DNA of 32,552 nucleotides from Streptomyces longwoodensis (GTDB lineage Bacteria > Actinomycetota > Actinomycetes > Streptomycetales > Streptomycetaceae). Of the stretch, positions 1 to 7,299 are shown one piece after another (position 1 is the stretch's first letter; each line of letters begins with the position of its first letter). The stretch is from positions 297,358 through 329,909 of the forward strand of contig NZ_KQ948560.1 of NCBI RefSeq assembly GCF_001514125.1, read 5' to 3'. The translations under genes and the position numbers were made by a program. The notes below the pieces were generated by a model. That model did not search any database and was not told where the DNA came from. It worked only from the letters and a program-made list of their open reading frames with translations.

Positions 1-246
1 CCCCGGCTGCGCTCCGCTCCGCCGGGCGCGCTTCCCGGCTCCGCTGCGCGCTGCGCTCCTGCCTTCGGCCCGCTCCGCGCACGCTGCGCCGACGCGCGCC
101 CATGTGTGGATAGGGCCGGTGGCCATGAGGCGAGCACCGCATAGCGCGGTCCACGGTCAAGACGATGCCTCCGGCGGGGGATCGGCCGGCACCGGGATGG
201 AGGGGGCGCCGTTCCGGGCTGCGGGTCCGTAGTGGCGTGCGTGGGG

Positions 247-400
247 AGCTCCCATCCCGCCCGCCGTCGACCCAGGCAGAGCCGAGCAGACGCGGCCCAG
301 GGGCGTCAAGGTCGTTCGTACAGTGGCGCGCTCCACCTTGACGCCCCTGAACCACGCCTGCTCCACGGTGTGTGGGTCGACGGCGGACGGGATGGGAGCT
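247..400. repeat. 154-bp imperfect palindrome (long hairpin)
   Basis: Two 66-nt arms, 247-312 and 335-400, pair without any gap around a 22-nt loop (313-334). The outer part (247-274 with 373-400) matches at 27 of 28 positions, the inner part (298-312 with 335-349) at 15 of 15, and the middle at 13 of 23. Most transition mismatches become G-U pairs only if the minus strand is transcribed. The inner arm reads CAGGGGCGTCAAGGT. It lies in the putative mobile segment, just before the gene at 490. It could be a structured RNA, a non-autonomous mobile repeat or a recombination site; the sequence does not decide. Confidence 0.75.
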
Positions 401-489
401 GGGGAAGGTCGTGGGTTCCTGTCGGAAACGCCAGTTCAGGGCGGTATCGGATCCGTACTCTGCGAGGCCCGGCCGCGATACGGTGCTAC

Positions 490-804
490 ATGAAGGGGGT
501 TGTGGTGGAAGATCAGGTCTGGCAGTTGCGTCGAGGTCATCAGGTCGTCGGCGTCCTCACCCTCGAAGCCGTCGACATGTTCTGGACCGATTGCCGGTTC
601 GAGCCCTCAACTGGCTGGCCAGCCCTCAAGCCGTTCATTGACGCATCCCGCGCCGCATGGGAGCGGAAGGACGAGGACGCGGCCATCGCGGCTGACGAGG
701 CTATATATGCGCTTGGCCTTGAGTTGATGCCCGAAAGCGGGGGTGAGGTCATCAGAGACTTCCTGCTGAGGATCGACGGCGATACCGCACGCTTCCGGTA
801 CTGA
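490..804 (+). CDS. Hypothetical protein, element-borne
   Basis: This is a 104-aa soluble protein that I do not recognise. It has no signal peptide or membrane segment, is acidic in the centre (WERKDEDAAIAADEAIYALG) and contains beta-strand-like stretches such as VWQLRRGHQVVGVLTLE, as in small phage or plasmid accessory proteins. ATG at 490 is given as the start, but the GTG codons at 502 and 505 are good alternatives because the purine run AAGGGGG at 493-499 would serve the one at 505. Reading the frame back to 232 crosses the long palindrome and looks non-coding. It sits between that palindrome and the tRNA-Ile fragment, so it is probably cargo of the integrated element. The function is unknown. 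Confidence 0.6.
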   Translation: MKGVVVEDQVWQLRRGHQVVGVLTLEAVDMFWTDCRFEPSTGWPALKPFIDASRAAWERKDEDAAIAADEAIYALGLELMPESGGEVIRDFLLRIDGDTARFRY

Positions 805-1046
805 GTCGTTGGGCCGTCCCTGGGCCGTCCGAGGCTCGCTGGCGGGCGGAAGAAGATGTGGCAGGGCATTGTGGGGCGGGCCGAGCTCCTGGTGGTTGGG
901 CGGCCCTTGTCAAGACCACGTGCGGCGCCTGACACCAGCGGCTGACACCAACAAGCACGAACAGCAGCGGTCGGCGCCGGACCTCAGTGGACGCCCGACC
1001 GAGGCCCAGGGGCCGTTGGCTTATGTCGACAGGCCCCCGTGATCGA

Positions 1047-1092
1047 CCTGATAAGGATGAGGCCACAGGTTCAAATCCTGTTAGCCCCACCA
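1047..1092 (+). other. 3' fragment of tRNA-Ile(GAU), probable att site
   Basis: The 46 nt match the 3' part of a tRNA-Ile. They include the anticodon loop with GAT at 1050-1052, the 3' anticodon stem GGATG, a T arm ACAGGTTCAAATCCTGT (1065-1081) and an acceptor 3' strand TAGCCCC followed by encoded CCA (1090-1092). The sequence upstream has no D arm and no acceptor 5' strand (GGGGCTA), so this cannot be a working tRNA. In related genomes a complete tRNA-Ile lies between gyrA and tRNA-Ala (established knowledge). The fragment therefore fits the attachment-site copy left by site-specific integration into that gene. Confidence 0.8.
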
Positions 1093-1095
1093 GCA

Positions 1096-1131
1096 CGAAG
1101 ACCCCCGGTCCACTTGGGCCGGGGGTCTTCG
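1096..1131 (+). terminator. Terminator behind the tRNA-Ile 3' end
   Basis: A 16-bp stem (1096-1111 with 1116-1131, one G-T pair) closes an ACTT loop and starts 3 nt after the CCA end. It is the expected tRNA terminator and belongs to the chromosomal side of the att site. Confidence 0.8.
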
Positions 1132-1272
1132 GCGTCCAGACGGCCGACGTCGAGGTGTCCTCCGTGCCGCTGAGCAGCGAGGAGGGTACCGCGTGTTTGT
1201 GGTGAAGAGGGAGTTCATCGGACTGGACCTCGCACGCCCGCTCACCACGGTCGTCTGCGGTTCAGGGCGCTG

Positions 1273-1641
1273 GTGGGTGGCGAGTTCGTGCCGGGGGAAG
1301 GGGACCGGATCGCCTGGCGGGTCAGGTGCTGGGAGACGGTCCGGCCTGCTCCCCAGCAGGGGCTGCTGCCCGGTGCGCTGCTGCCGGGCCTGCCCGCAGG
1401 GCTGGACCACGCCGCGAGGATGGGCCTGTGGGCCGACCTCAACGCCGGGGCCCTACCGGCCGGGCAGCTGGTGATCGACCGGGCGGGCTACCACCAGGAG
1501 TCCTCCCCCGCGTTGTTCACGACGGCCGTCGAACTCCTGGTGCACGTCCTGCTGGCGGGCGCCTTCGGGTCGCCCGCGGAGCCGGTCATCAGATCCTGCG
1601 TGGCCACCGGCCGCCTTCCGGATGTCACTGCCTGGAGTTGA
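1273..1641 (+). CDS. Hypothetical protein
   Basis: This 122-aa ORF (GTG start, TGA at 1639-1641) encodes a protein I do not recognise. The middle contains PGALLPGLPAGLDHAARMG and the C-terminal half a hydrophobic helix near ALFTTAVELLVHVLLAGAFG (about residues 80-99), which is either buried or membrane-associated. No other start in frame lies between the upstream stop (near 1171) and 1273. The neighbouring frame from 1193 (MFVVKREFIGLDLARPLTTVV) also looks coding-like for about 25 codons, so the gene may be a decayed or frameshifted remnant of a longer one. It lies directly inside the chromosomal side of the att site and is followed six nt later by a small membrane-peptide ORF in the same frame. 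Confidence 0.4.
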   Translation: MGGEFVPGEGDRIAWRVRCWETVRPAPQQGLLPGALLPGLPAGLDHAARMGLWADLNAGALPAGQLVIDRAGYHQESSPALFTTAVELLVHVLLAGAFGSPAEPVIRSCVATGRLPDVTAWS

Positions 1642-1647
1642 TGTCGT

Positions 1648-1761
1648 ATGCGGCGAGAGGTCCGTTGGGTTCTGTGGGGGCTGTGGGCGGCCTGTCTGGT
1701 GTTCTGCGTCTGGTTCCTCGTCGAGGTGATCGTGCTCTTCCGGGAGGCCGAGTCCTGGTGA
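1648..1761 (+). CDS. Small single-span membrane peptide
   Basis: This 37-codon ORF starts with ATG, with GGAG at 1634-1637 as a possible ribosome site. The product begins with basic MRREVR, continues with a Trp-rich hydrophobic stretch of about 24 residues (WVLWGLWAACLVFCVWFLVE, then VIVLF) and ends with the polar tail REAESW. This is the plan of a one-helix membrane peptide with a cytoplasmic N-terminus. It lies six nt after the stop of the 122-aa gene, so the two may be co-transcribed. I do not recognise a family; a chance ORF is possible given its length. Confidence 0.4.
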   Translation: MRREVRWVLWGLWAACLVFCVWFLVEVIVLFREAESW

Positions 1762-1796
1762 CGTCGGGCAAGGCCGGCGGCGCCGGGCGGCGTGTG

Positions 1797-4700
1797 TCAG
1801 TCCGCGCACGGGGGGTCGTAGGACAGGCGCGGGAGGTACTCGTGCCAGGTGCGGGGCGTCAGGACGTTGCGGGTCGTCGTGCAGATGTGGGTGATCGCCG
1901 CGTCCACGTCGAGGTTCCACAGGCGGACCGTGCCCGCGCCGCTGGAGATGCCCAGGCGGTTGGTGCGCGGGGCGAAGGTGAGGAAGTGGCCGGTCTTGGC
2001 GTGGGGGCTCATCGACTGCCCGATGGGTGAGGGGTCGGCGGGGGCGCCGACGTTCCACAGGCGCACGGTGTTGTCGTTGCCGCCGCTGGCGAGGGTGCGG
2101 CCGTCGGGGCTGAAGGTCAGGGAGACCACCGCCTCGGTGTGGCCCGACAAGGGGTGTCCGGAGGGGGAGGCGTCTCGCGGGTCCGTGACGTTCCACAGGC
2201 GGACCGTGTCGTCGTCGCTGCCGGCGGCGAGGGTGTGGCCGTCGGGGCTGAAGGCGAGGATGTTCACCGGGCCGGTGGGGCCGGTGAGGGTGCGCACCGG
2301 GGTGGCGTGGCGGGGGTCGCCGACGTTCCACAGGCGGACCGTGCCGTCCGCGCTGCCGCTGGCCAGTATGTGGCCGCCGGGGGCGAACAGGAGGCTGTTG
2401 ACGTACCCCTTGTGACCCGTGAGCGGGTTGCCGAGCCGGGCGGCGCGGGCGGGGTGGGTGACGTCCCAGAGCTGGATCGTGTGGTCGTCGTACGTGGTCG
2501 CCAGGGTGCGGCCGTCCGGGGCGAACGCCAGGGCCGTGGGGCCGGAGAAGCGCGTCCGCAGGAGCAGCGGCGGGCCATAGGAGACGGCGTGGGACGGGTC
2601 ACGGACGTCCCAGAGGTACACCTCGCGGTTCGGGGTGAGGACCGCGAGGGTGCGGCCGTCGGGGGAGAAGGTCAGGGTGCGCTCGGCGCCGTCGCCGCGC
2701 ATGAAGGGCCCGCCCAGGGACACCGGCCGGTCGGGGCGCGTGACGTTCCACAGCCGGACCCGGCCGTCGCGTGCCGCCGTGGCGAGCACCTTGCCGTCCG
2801 GGCGGAACGCCCCGCTGCGGCCGATCACGTCCGACGTCGGCACCGACCACAGCCGCAGCCGCCCGTCGCCGCTGCCGGTCGCGAGGGTGCGGCCGTCGGG
2901 GCTGAAGCCGACGGCGTACATCTCCCCGCTGCTGCCTGCCAGCGGCTCGCCGACCTGGGAGGGGTAGGACGGGTCGCTGACGTTCCACAGGCTGGCGGTG
3001 CTGTCCGCGCTGCCGACCGCGAGGGTGCTGCCGTCGGGGCTGAACGCCACCGACCACACCGGGCCGGTGTGCCCGGTCAGCGGGGCGGCCAGGGCGCCGG
3101 GGTGGCGCGGGTCGGCGACGTTCCACAGGCGCACCGTGTCGTCCGCGGCGCCGCTGGCGAGCGTGCGTCCGTCGGGGCTGAAGGCGACCGAGTGGACCGT
3201 GCCCGTGTGGCCGGTGAGGGCGGTGCCGGTCCGGGCCGGCCGGTGCGGGTCCGCCATGCTCCACAGGCGCACCGTGCCGTCGTCGGCGCCGGTCGCCAGC
3301 AGGTGCCCGTCGGGGCTGAACACCACGGACCGCACGGCCTCGCGGTAGCCGCTCAGGGTGGCCGACACCGTGGGCCGCGCCGGCTCGCGCAGGTCCCACA
3401 GCCGGACCGTGCGGTCGTCGTTCGCGGCCGCCAGCGTGTGTCCGTCCGGGCTGAACGCGATCAGGTAGATCGTGCCGTCGTGCCGGGTGAGCGGGGCGCC
3501 CAGCGGGGCCGGGTGGCGGCGGTCGGTGACGTCCCACAGGCGGATCGTGCCGTCGTCCGAGGCGCTGGCCAGGGTGCGGCCGTCGGGGCTGAAGACGGTG
3601 CTGCTCACCCAGCTCGTGTGGCCGGTGAGCGGCCGGCCCAGCGCCCGGGGCCGGCCGGGGTCGGACACGTCCCACAGGCGTACGGTCCGGTCGTTTCCGG
3701 CGGTGGCCAGGGTCCGTCCGTCCGGGCTGAACGACGTCAGGTAGACGGCGCCGGTGTGGGCGGCGAGCGGGGTGGCCAGCGGGGCGTTGACGATGGAGAC
3801 CAGCCGGTTGCCCGTGTCCGCGTCGTGCGGCCGCAGCCGGTGGGCGACCAGGTCGATCCGCGCGGACAGCGACGGGTCCGAGTACTGCACCCGGTCGGCC
3901 TCCGCGAGCACCTGCTCGAACACGGCGTCGTCGCGCTGCTGCCACGCCAGGACGGCCGAGCCGGCCGCCAGCACGGCCAGCGCCACCAGCGCCGCCACCG
4001 CGCCCCGGCTGATCCACAGGGTGCGCCTGCGCAACCGCACCGAGGCGGCCAGGAACTCCTTCGCGCTGCGCGTCAGGTACGTGTCACCCGCGGTCGCCGC
4101 CCAGCCGCGGGCCTGCTCCAGCCGCGACCCCCGGTACAGCAGCGAGCTGTCGCGGTGCGAGGCCTCCCAGGCCCGGCCGTCCTCCTCCAGCCGCTGGCGC
4201 AGCAGGTGGTCGCCGCGGTCCTCGTCGATCCAGTGCCGCAGCCGCGGCCAGGCGTGCAGCAGCGCCTCGTGGGTGATCTCCACGGTCTCCGCGTCCAGCG
4301 TCACGAGCCGGGCCCGGACCAGCGCCTCCAGCGACTCCTCGGTGCCGCGCGGGTCGGTGGACTCCTCCGCGAGACGCCGCCGGTCACCGCGCCGGCGCGT
4401 GGCCTGGGTGTCCTCGCCGAGCCGTACCAGCCGCAGCAGGAGCAGCCGGGCGGCGCCGCGGGCGGCCGGGTCGAGGCCGGACCAGGCGGACTCCGCCGTC
4501 GCGGCGACCGCGCCCTGGATGCCGCCCGCCGCGCGGTAGCCGGCCAGGGTCAGCCGGCCCGCCTTGCGGCGCTGCCAGGTGGCCAGCAGGGCGTGCGACA
4601 GCAGGGGCAGCACCCCGGCGTCGTGCGCTCCGCGCGGCCCGTCGGCGCTCACCTCGCGGACGATCAGCTCGGCCAGGCCCGGCTCCAGCTCCAGGCCCAC

Positions 4701-5894
4701 CGCCTTGGCGGGACCGGTCACCGCCTCGCGCAGTTCGGCGGTGGTCAGCGGGCCGAGCACCATGGGGCGGTGTTGGAGCGCGTCGGCCAGCTCGGGGTGG
4801 CCGAGGCACTGCTCGTAGAAGTCGGCGCGGATGCCGAGCACGACGACCGCGGGCGCCGGTTCGTCCGGGCCGCCGGGGGTGCAGGCGGCGTGCAGGAGCC
4901 GGACGAAGGCGCGCCGGTCGGCCTCCCCGGCACAGAGGGTGAACGTTTCCTCGAACTGGTCCACGATCACGACGGGCCGCGCGGCCGACGGAGTCGCCCG
5001 CCGGGCCCAGGCGGTGACGGCTTCCCGTACGGCGCCGAGGTCGGCGCTGGGGTCGGGGTCGGCGTCACGGGTGGTGTCACCCTTGCGGGCGGTGTCGGGC
5101 GAGCCGTCCCGTGGCGCCGGGGGACTGTCCTCCGCGCCCGTTCCGGCCGGACGCCTCATCAGGGACGTCAGCTCCGGTATGCGGCGGGTCAGCTCCCCGA
5201 CGGGGTCGTTGCCCGGCACCAGGTGCAACACGCCCCGTGCCCGGTCGCCCAGGGCTCCCTCACGGAGGGCGGGGACCAGGCCGGCGTTGAGCAGGGACGA
5301 CTTGCCCGCCCCCGAGGCGCCGACCAGCATCACCAGGCCGCCCGTCTCCTCGGCCGCGCGGAGCTGCTCGACCAGCGCCCCGGTGCTGCGCTCCCGGCCG
5401 AAGAACCACCCGGCGTCCTCCTGCCGGTACGCGGCGAGCCCGCGGTAGGGGCACACGCTCGGGGAGCGGCCGTCGTCCGTGGGAAGCGTGGAGGGCGTGG
5501 CGGGCGTGGCGGCTCCGGACGCCCCGGGGGCCGCCGATCCGTCCCCGACCGGGTCGGCCAGGGCCCGTTCCCACAGCCGCTGCCACTGGCCGACGTCGTA
5601 CAGGCCCGGGACCACGGGGGCGGGCCGGGCGCGGCGGGCTGCCGGGACCAGTACCTGGAGGACGGCGGTGAGGGCGGCGAACTGGGCGGGCACGTTCTTG
5701 GCGCGGCGCCAGTCGCTGATGCGCTGGGCGGACACCCGGACGGGGCGTCCGCGCTCGTCGACCTGCTGGAGCCGGGCGACCGCCTCGGACACGCTCTTGA
5801 GGGGTGGGTTGCCCGCCTCCTTGTAGAGGAGCGCGAGGCGTTCGGCGAAAGCTGTGCGTGCCCCTGAGTCGAGACCCAAGGTCCCACCCCTCAC
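1797..5894 (-). CDS. nSTAND-type NTPase with C-terminal WD40 propellers
   Basis: This is a 1365-aa signalling ATPase. Residues 10-95 form a helical, HTH-like domain (VRVSAQRISDWRRAKNVP), a type common at the front of such actinobacterial proteins. CPYRGLAAYRQEDAGWFFGRE (148-168) opens an nSTAND1 NTPase with Walker A GASGAGKS (192-199) and Walker B VVIVDQFEE (308-316). A membrane helix follows at about 631-651 (GAVAALVALAVLAAGSAVLA). From about 710 to 1340 there are 14 WD40 repeats of the type FSPDGRTLASGSxDxTVRLWNV, enough for two seven-bladed propellers. Known relatives act as ligand-sensing switches; the ligand is unknown here. The single helix would put NTPase and propellers on opposite sides of the membrane unless it is peripheral. 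GTG at 5894 has its purine run almost touching it; TTG at 5879 behind AGGGGTGGGA is a good alternative start. Confidence 0.9.
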   Translation of the reverse strand: MRGGTLGLDSGARTAFAERLALLYKEAGNPPLKSVSEAVARLQQVDERGRPVRVSAQRISDWRRAKNVPAQFAALTAVLQVLVPAARRARPAPVVPGLYDVGQWQRLWERALADPVGDGSAAPGASGAATPATPSTLPTDDGRSPSVCPYRGLAAYRQEDAGWFFGRERSTGALVEQLRAAEETGGLVMLVGASGAGKSSLLNAGLVPALREGALGDRARGVLHLVPGNDPVGELTRRIPELTSLMRRPAGTGAEDSPPAPRDGSPDTARKGDTTRDADPDPSADLGAVREAVTAWARRATPSAARPVVIVDQFEETFTLCAGEADRRAFVRLLHAACTPGGPDEPAPAVVVLGIRADFYEQCLGHPELADALQHRPMVLGPLTTAELREAVTGPAKAVGLELEPGLAELIVREVSADGPRGAHDAGVLPLLSHALLATWQRRKAGRLTLAGYRAAGGIQGAVAATAESAWSGLDPAARGAARLLLLRLVRLGEDTQATRRRGDRRRLAEESTDPRGTEESLEALVRARLVTLDAETVEITHEALLHAWPRLRHWIDEDRGDHLLRQRLEEDGRAWEASHRDSSLLYRGSRLEQARGWAATAGDTYLTRSAKEFLAASVRLRRRTLWISRGAVAALVALAVLAAGSAVLAWQQRDDAVFEQVLAEADRVQYSDPSLSARIDLVAHRLRPHDADTGNRLVSIVNAPLATPLAAHTGAVYLTSFSPDGRTLATAGNDRTVRLWDVSDPGRPRALGRPLTGHTSWVSSTVFSPDGRTLASASDDGTIRLWDVTDRRHPAPLGAPLTRHDGTIYLIAFSPDGHTLAAANDDRTVRLWDLREPARPTVSATLSGYREAVRSVVFSPDGHLLATGADDGTVRLWSMADPHRPARTGTALTGHTGTVHSVAFSPDGRTLASGAADDTVRLWNVADPRHPGALAAPLTGHTGPVWSVAFSPDGSTLAVGSADSTASLWNVSDPSYPSQVGEPLAGSSGEMYAVGFSPDGRTLATGSGDGRLRLWSVPTSDVIGRSGAFRPDGKVLATAARDGRVRLWNVTRPDRPVSLGGPFMRGDGAERTLTFSPDGRTLAVLTPNREVYLWDVRDPSHAVSYGPPLLLRTRFSGPTALAFAPDGRTLATTYDDHTIQLWDVTHPARAARLGNPLTGHKGYVNSLLFAPGGHILASGSADGTVRLWNVGDPRHATPVRTLTGPTGPVNILAFSPDGHTLAAGSDDDTVRLWNVTDPRDASPSGHPLSGHTEAVVSLTFSPDGRTLASGGNDNTVRLWNVGAPADPSPIGQSMSPHAKTGHFLTFAPRTNRLGISSGAGTVRLWNLDVDAAITHICTTTRNVLTPRTWHEYLPRLSYDPPCAD

Positions 5895-6198
5895 TTCCCC
5901 CGCGCGGACGTCCGGACCGGAAAACTCACTTTATACGGCTGACCTGCGGCGATGGTCGGGCGCGGGGGCCGGAGCCTCCCCGGTGACCCGTCCCACCTGG
6001 CACGATCACCGAGCGACAGCCCGACGAGCCGCCGCACCGTCCGGCCCCCCGGGGCGCGGGAGCGGTGCAGGCCGACGACATCGCCGTCGGGTACGGGTCG
6101 CCCCTCGACGCGTCCTTCGGCACCGGTCCCCGCGTGGGGAGGGACCGGCGCCGGAGGGCACGGGACGTGGCCGTGCCCGGGCTCCCCGGACACGGCGA

Positions 6199-6232
6199 AG
6201 GCCCGGTTGCTCCAGGGGGAGCTTCCGGGCCT
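6199..6232 (-). terminator. Hairpin terminator of the exported-protein gene
   Basis: AGGCCCGG (6199-6206) pairs with CCGGGCCT (6225-6232) and, inside a TT/TT internal loop, GCTCC pairs with GGAGC around AGGG. It lies about 150 nt past the stop of the minus-strand gene at 6380 and is the only strong hairpin there. Confidence 0.55.
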
Positions 6233-6322
6233 GCATCGTGCGGCTGTACGCAAGTCGCCGTTACAACGGTCGTGCGGTCGGTGCGGTTGGTGCGGGCAGT
6301 GCGTTCCGTGCGTCGTGCGTTA

Positions 6323-6366
6323 TGTGCGAAGGGTCGGTGCGTCGTGCGCGAAGGGTCGGTGCGTCG
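6323..6366. repeat. 22-bp tandem repeat, two copies
   Basis: The unit TG(T/C)GCGAAGGGTCGGTGCGTC plus G occurs at 6323-6344 and 6345-6366 with one difference. The preceding 50 nt are rich in GTGCG words, so the copies may have grown by slippage. It lies just downstream of the stop of the minus-strand gene at 6380. Confidence 0.8.
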
Positions 6367-6379
6367 GATAGCGGGGGTC

Positions 6380-6766
6380 TCAGCGCTGCAGGGGAACCGT
6401 CCGGGCGTCCGCGGCCGGGGAGTCGTCGCACGCCCCGTCGGGGTGGGCCGCGTCCGGCAGGCCCTGCGACTCGGCGTCCGCGAGGGGACGGTGCCGGCAG
6501 CTCGGGGACTTGCCGTGGGCCTCGGCGCGGATGCGCTGTTTCATCGTGGGGGGAAGGGCCCTCGCCCGGGACCAGGCCCAGGGCAGTGCCGCTTGTGCCG
6601 GAATCGTCACCCGGTCGGTGTTCTCGCCGGTGCTGCTGTTGCGCGTCGGCTCGGTCTGTGCGACGGCCGTCGCGGAGGTGGTGGTGACGAGGCCCAGCGT
6701 CGTGCACAGGGCGAGGAAGGCGGTGACGATGGCGGTCCAGAGCTTCATGACCTGGGTCTTGGCCAT
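6380..6766 (-). CDS. Small exported protein of unknown function
   Basis: This is a 128-aa protein. It starts at ATG 6766, preceded by GAGGGG at a normal distance; a longer reading frame upstream lacks coding character. The N-terminus MAKTQVMKLWTAIVTAF has basic residues and then a hydrophobic core (LALCTTLGLVTTTSATAVA), typical of a Sec signal peptide cleaved after about residue 37. The mature part holds a distinctive LPPTMKQRIRAEAHGKSPSC stretch and a Pro/Asp-rich tail. It resembles a conserved Streptomyces family of small exported proteins (I think DUF6344, not verified). It sits alone, divergent from the DLW-39 gene, with its own hairpin downstream. Function unknown. Confidence 0.7.
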   Translation of the reverse strand: MAKTQVMKLWTAIVTAFLALCTTLGLVTTTSATAVAQTEPTRNSSTGENTDRVTIPAQAALPWAWSRARALPPTMKQRIRAEAHGKSPSCRHRPLADAESQGLPDAAHPDGACDDSPAADARTVPLQR

Positions 6767-7096
6767 GATCCCCTCACTTTCGGGTTGGGCGATTTGCGTA
6801 CTTTCCTCATGATGTGTATGCGGATCGCGAAGTGGGGGACCGACGCACACGGCGTGGCGATGTTCCGATGAACACCACCCTGATGGCCGCACAAGGGGTG
6901 AAGAGAGGGGAAAAGGGGACCCGCTCACCCTCGGTGGACGTGTGACCACCCTTCGGTCGGAGGGTGCGGGGCGCGTCCTACTGAGCTGGCGCGGGCGGCA
7001 GTTGGGGCCGCCCCGGCAGGTCACCGATCGGTATCGGTCGGTGTGTATAGTCGGGCGCCAGAGGTCCCCTACGTCAAGGAAAGACGAGGTCGCGCG
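6767..7096. promoter_or_regulatory. Divergent promoter region
   Basis: These 330 nt separate the minus-strand exported-protein gene from the plus-strand DLW-39 gene. TATAGT at 7046-7051 is a plausible -10 box for the latter, 46 nt before its start; the -35 region is weak and contains the palindrome ACCGATCGGT (7023-7032). A compound inverted repeat (CACCCTC at 6926-6932 with GAGGGTG at 6960-6966, enclosing GGTGG and CCACC) lies mid-region and could be an operator. No gene seen. Confidence 0.35.
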
Positions 7097-7225
7097 GTGA
7101 AGAAGCTTCTCCTGGTCGCACTGGCCGCCATCGGCGGGCTCCTCGTGTACCGCCAGATCCAGGCGGATCGCGCCGAGCAGGATCTGTGGACGGAGGCGAC
7201 CGACTCCGTGCCCACGGGTTCGTGA
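7097..7225 (+). CDS. DLW-39 family small protein
   Basis: This is a 42-aa protein, MKKLLLVALAAIGGLLVYRQ followed by IQADRAEQDLWTEATDSV. The DLW motif at residues 29-31 and the single N-terminal helix match the DLW-39 family, whose genes are typically found near gyrA and tRNA-Ala in actinobacteria (established knowledge). GTG at 7097 is the start, with GAGG at 7085-7088. The first 18 residues form a membrane or signal-anchor helix and the rest is a short charged tail. A strong terminator follows within 25 nt, so the gene forms its own transcript. The molecular role is not known. Confidence 0.85.
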   Translation: MKKLLLVALAAIGGLLVYRQIQADRAEQDLWTEATDSVPTGS

Positions 7226-7247
7226 GTCCGCACCCTGCCATCAGCAC

Positions 7248-7278
7248 AGACCCCGGCCGCGCTCAGCGGCCGGGGTCT
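7248..7278 (+). terminator. Terminator of the DLW-39 gene
   Basis: AGACCCCGGCCGC (7248-7260) pairs perfectly with GCGGCCGGGGTCT (7266-7278) around a GCTCA loop and is followed by TG. Confidence 0.85.
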
Positions 7279-7299
7279 TGCACTGCCCGGGGTTCCGGG

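Larger units (their letters stand above)
1..1092. mobile_element. Right end of a probable integrated element at tRNA-Ile
   Basis: The sequence left of the orphan tRNA-Ile 3' end (1047-1092) has none of the core genes expected beside tRNA-Ile near gyrA, whereas the core synteny resumes to the right. Integration into a tRNA 3' end restores a full tRNA at one side and leaves a 3' copy at the other. Because the tRNA reads rightwards, the element would lie to the left and this would be its far end. It holds one small unknown gene, a long palindrome and two 9-bp direct repeats (CTGACACCA at 929-937 and 942-950) that could be recombinase arm sites. No integrase is visible within the window. Positions 1-246 are very GC-rich, with simple CGCTCCGCT-like repeats and no credible gene. 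Confidence 0.55.
5895..6379. other. Intergenic region without a credible gene
   Basis: About 485 nt separate the WD40 gene from the exported-protein gene, both on the minus strand. It holds a terminator-like hairpin (6199-6232), a 22-bp tandem repeat (6323-6366), a 10-bp palindrome CGGACGTCCG (5904-5913) and, read on the minus strand, a lone TATAAA box near 5935 that could be the -10 element of the WD40 gene; no convincing -35 was found. ORFs on either strand here have no codon structure that I trust. Confidence 0.6.

Noticed and set aside
105..113. Single DnaA-box-like TGTGGATAG
   Set aside because: One mismatch and isolated; expected by chance.
232..489. N-terminal extension of the gene at 490
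   Set aside because: It would run through the long palindrome and reads as low-complexity Arg/Ser/Gly sequence.
752..1096. Minus-strand ORF starting MLVGLTGFEPVASS
   Set aside because: Its start is the antisense of the tRNA-Ile 3' end; such GFEP proteins are a known annotation artefact.
2000..3750. Regular repeats of about 120-140 bp suggesting an array
   Set aside because: They are the coding units of WD40 blades with a diverged sequence, not a CRISPR or satellite.
2139..5867. 1242-codon plus-strand ORF
   Set aside because: Shadow of the WD40 gene on the other strand; Gly/Ala/Arg/Val-biased without domains, as GC-rich third positions produce.
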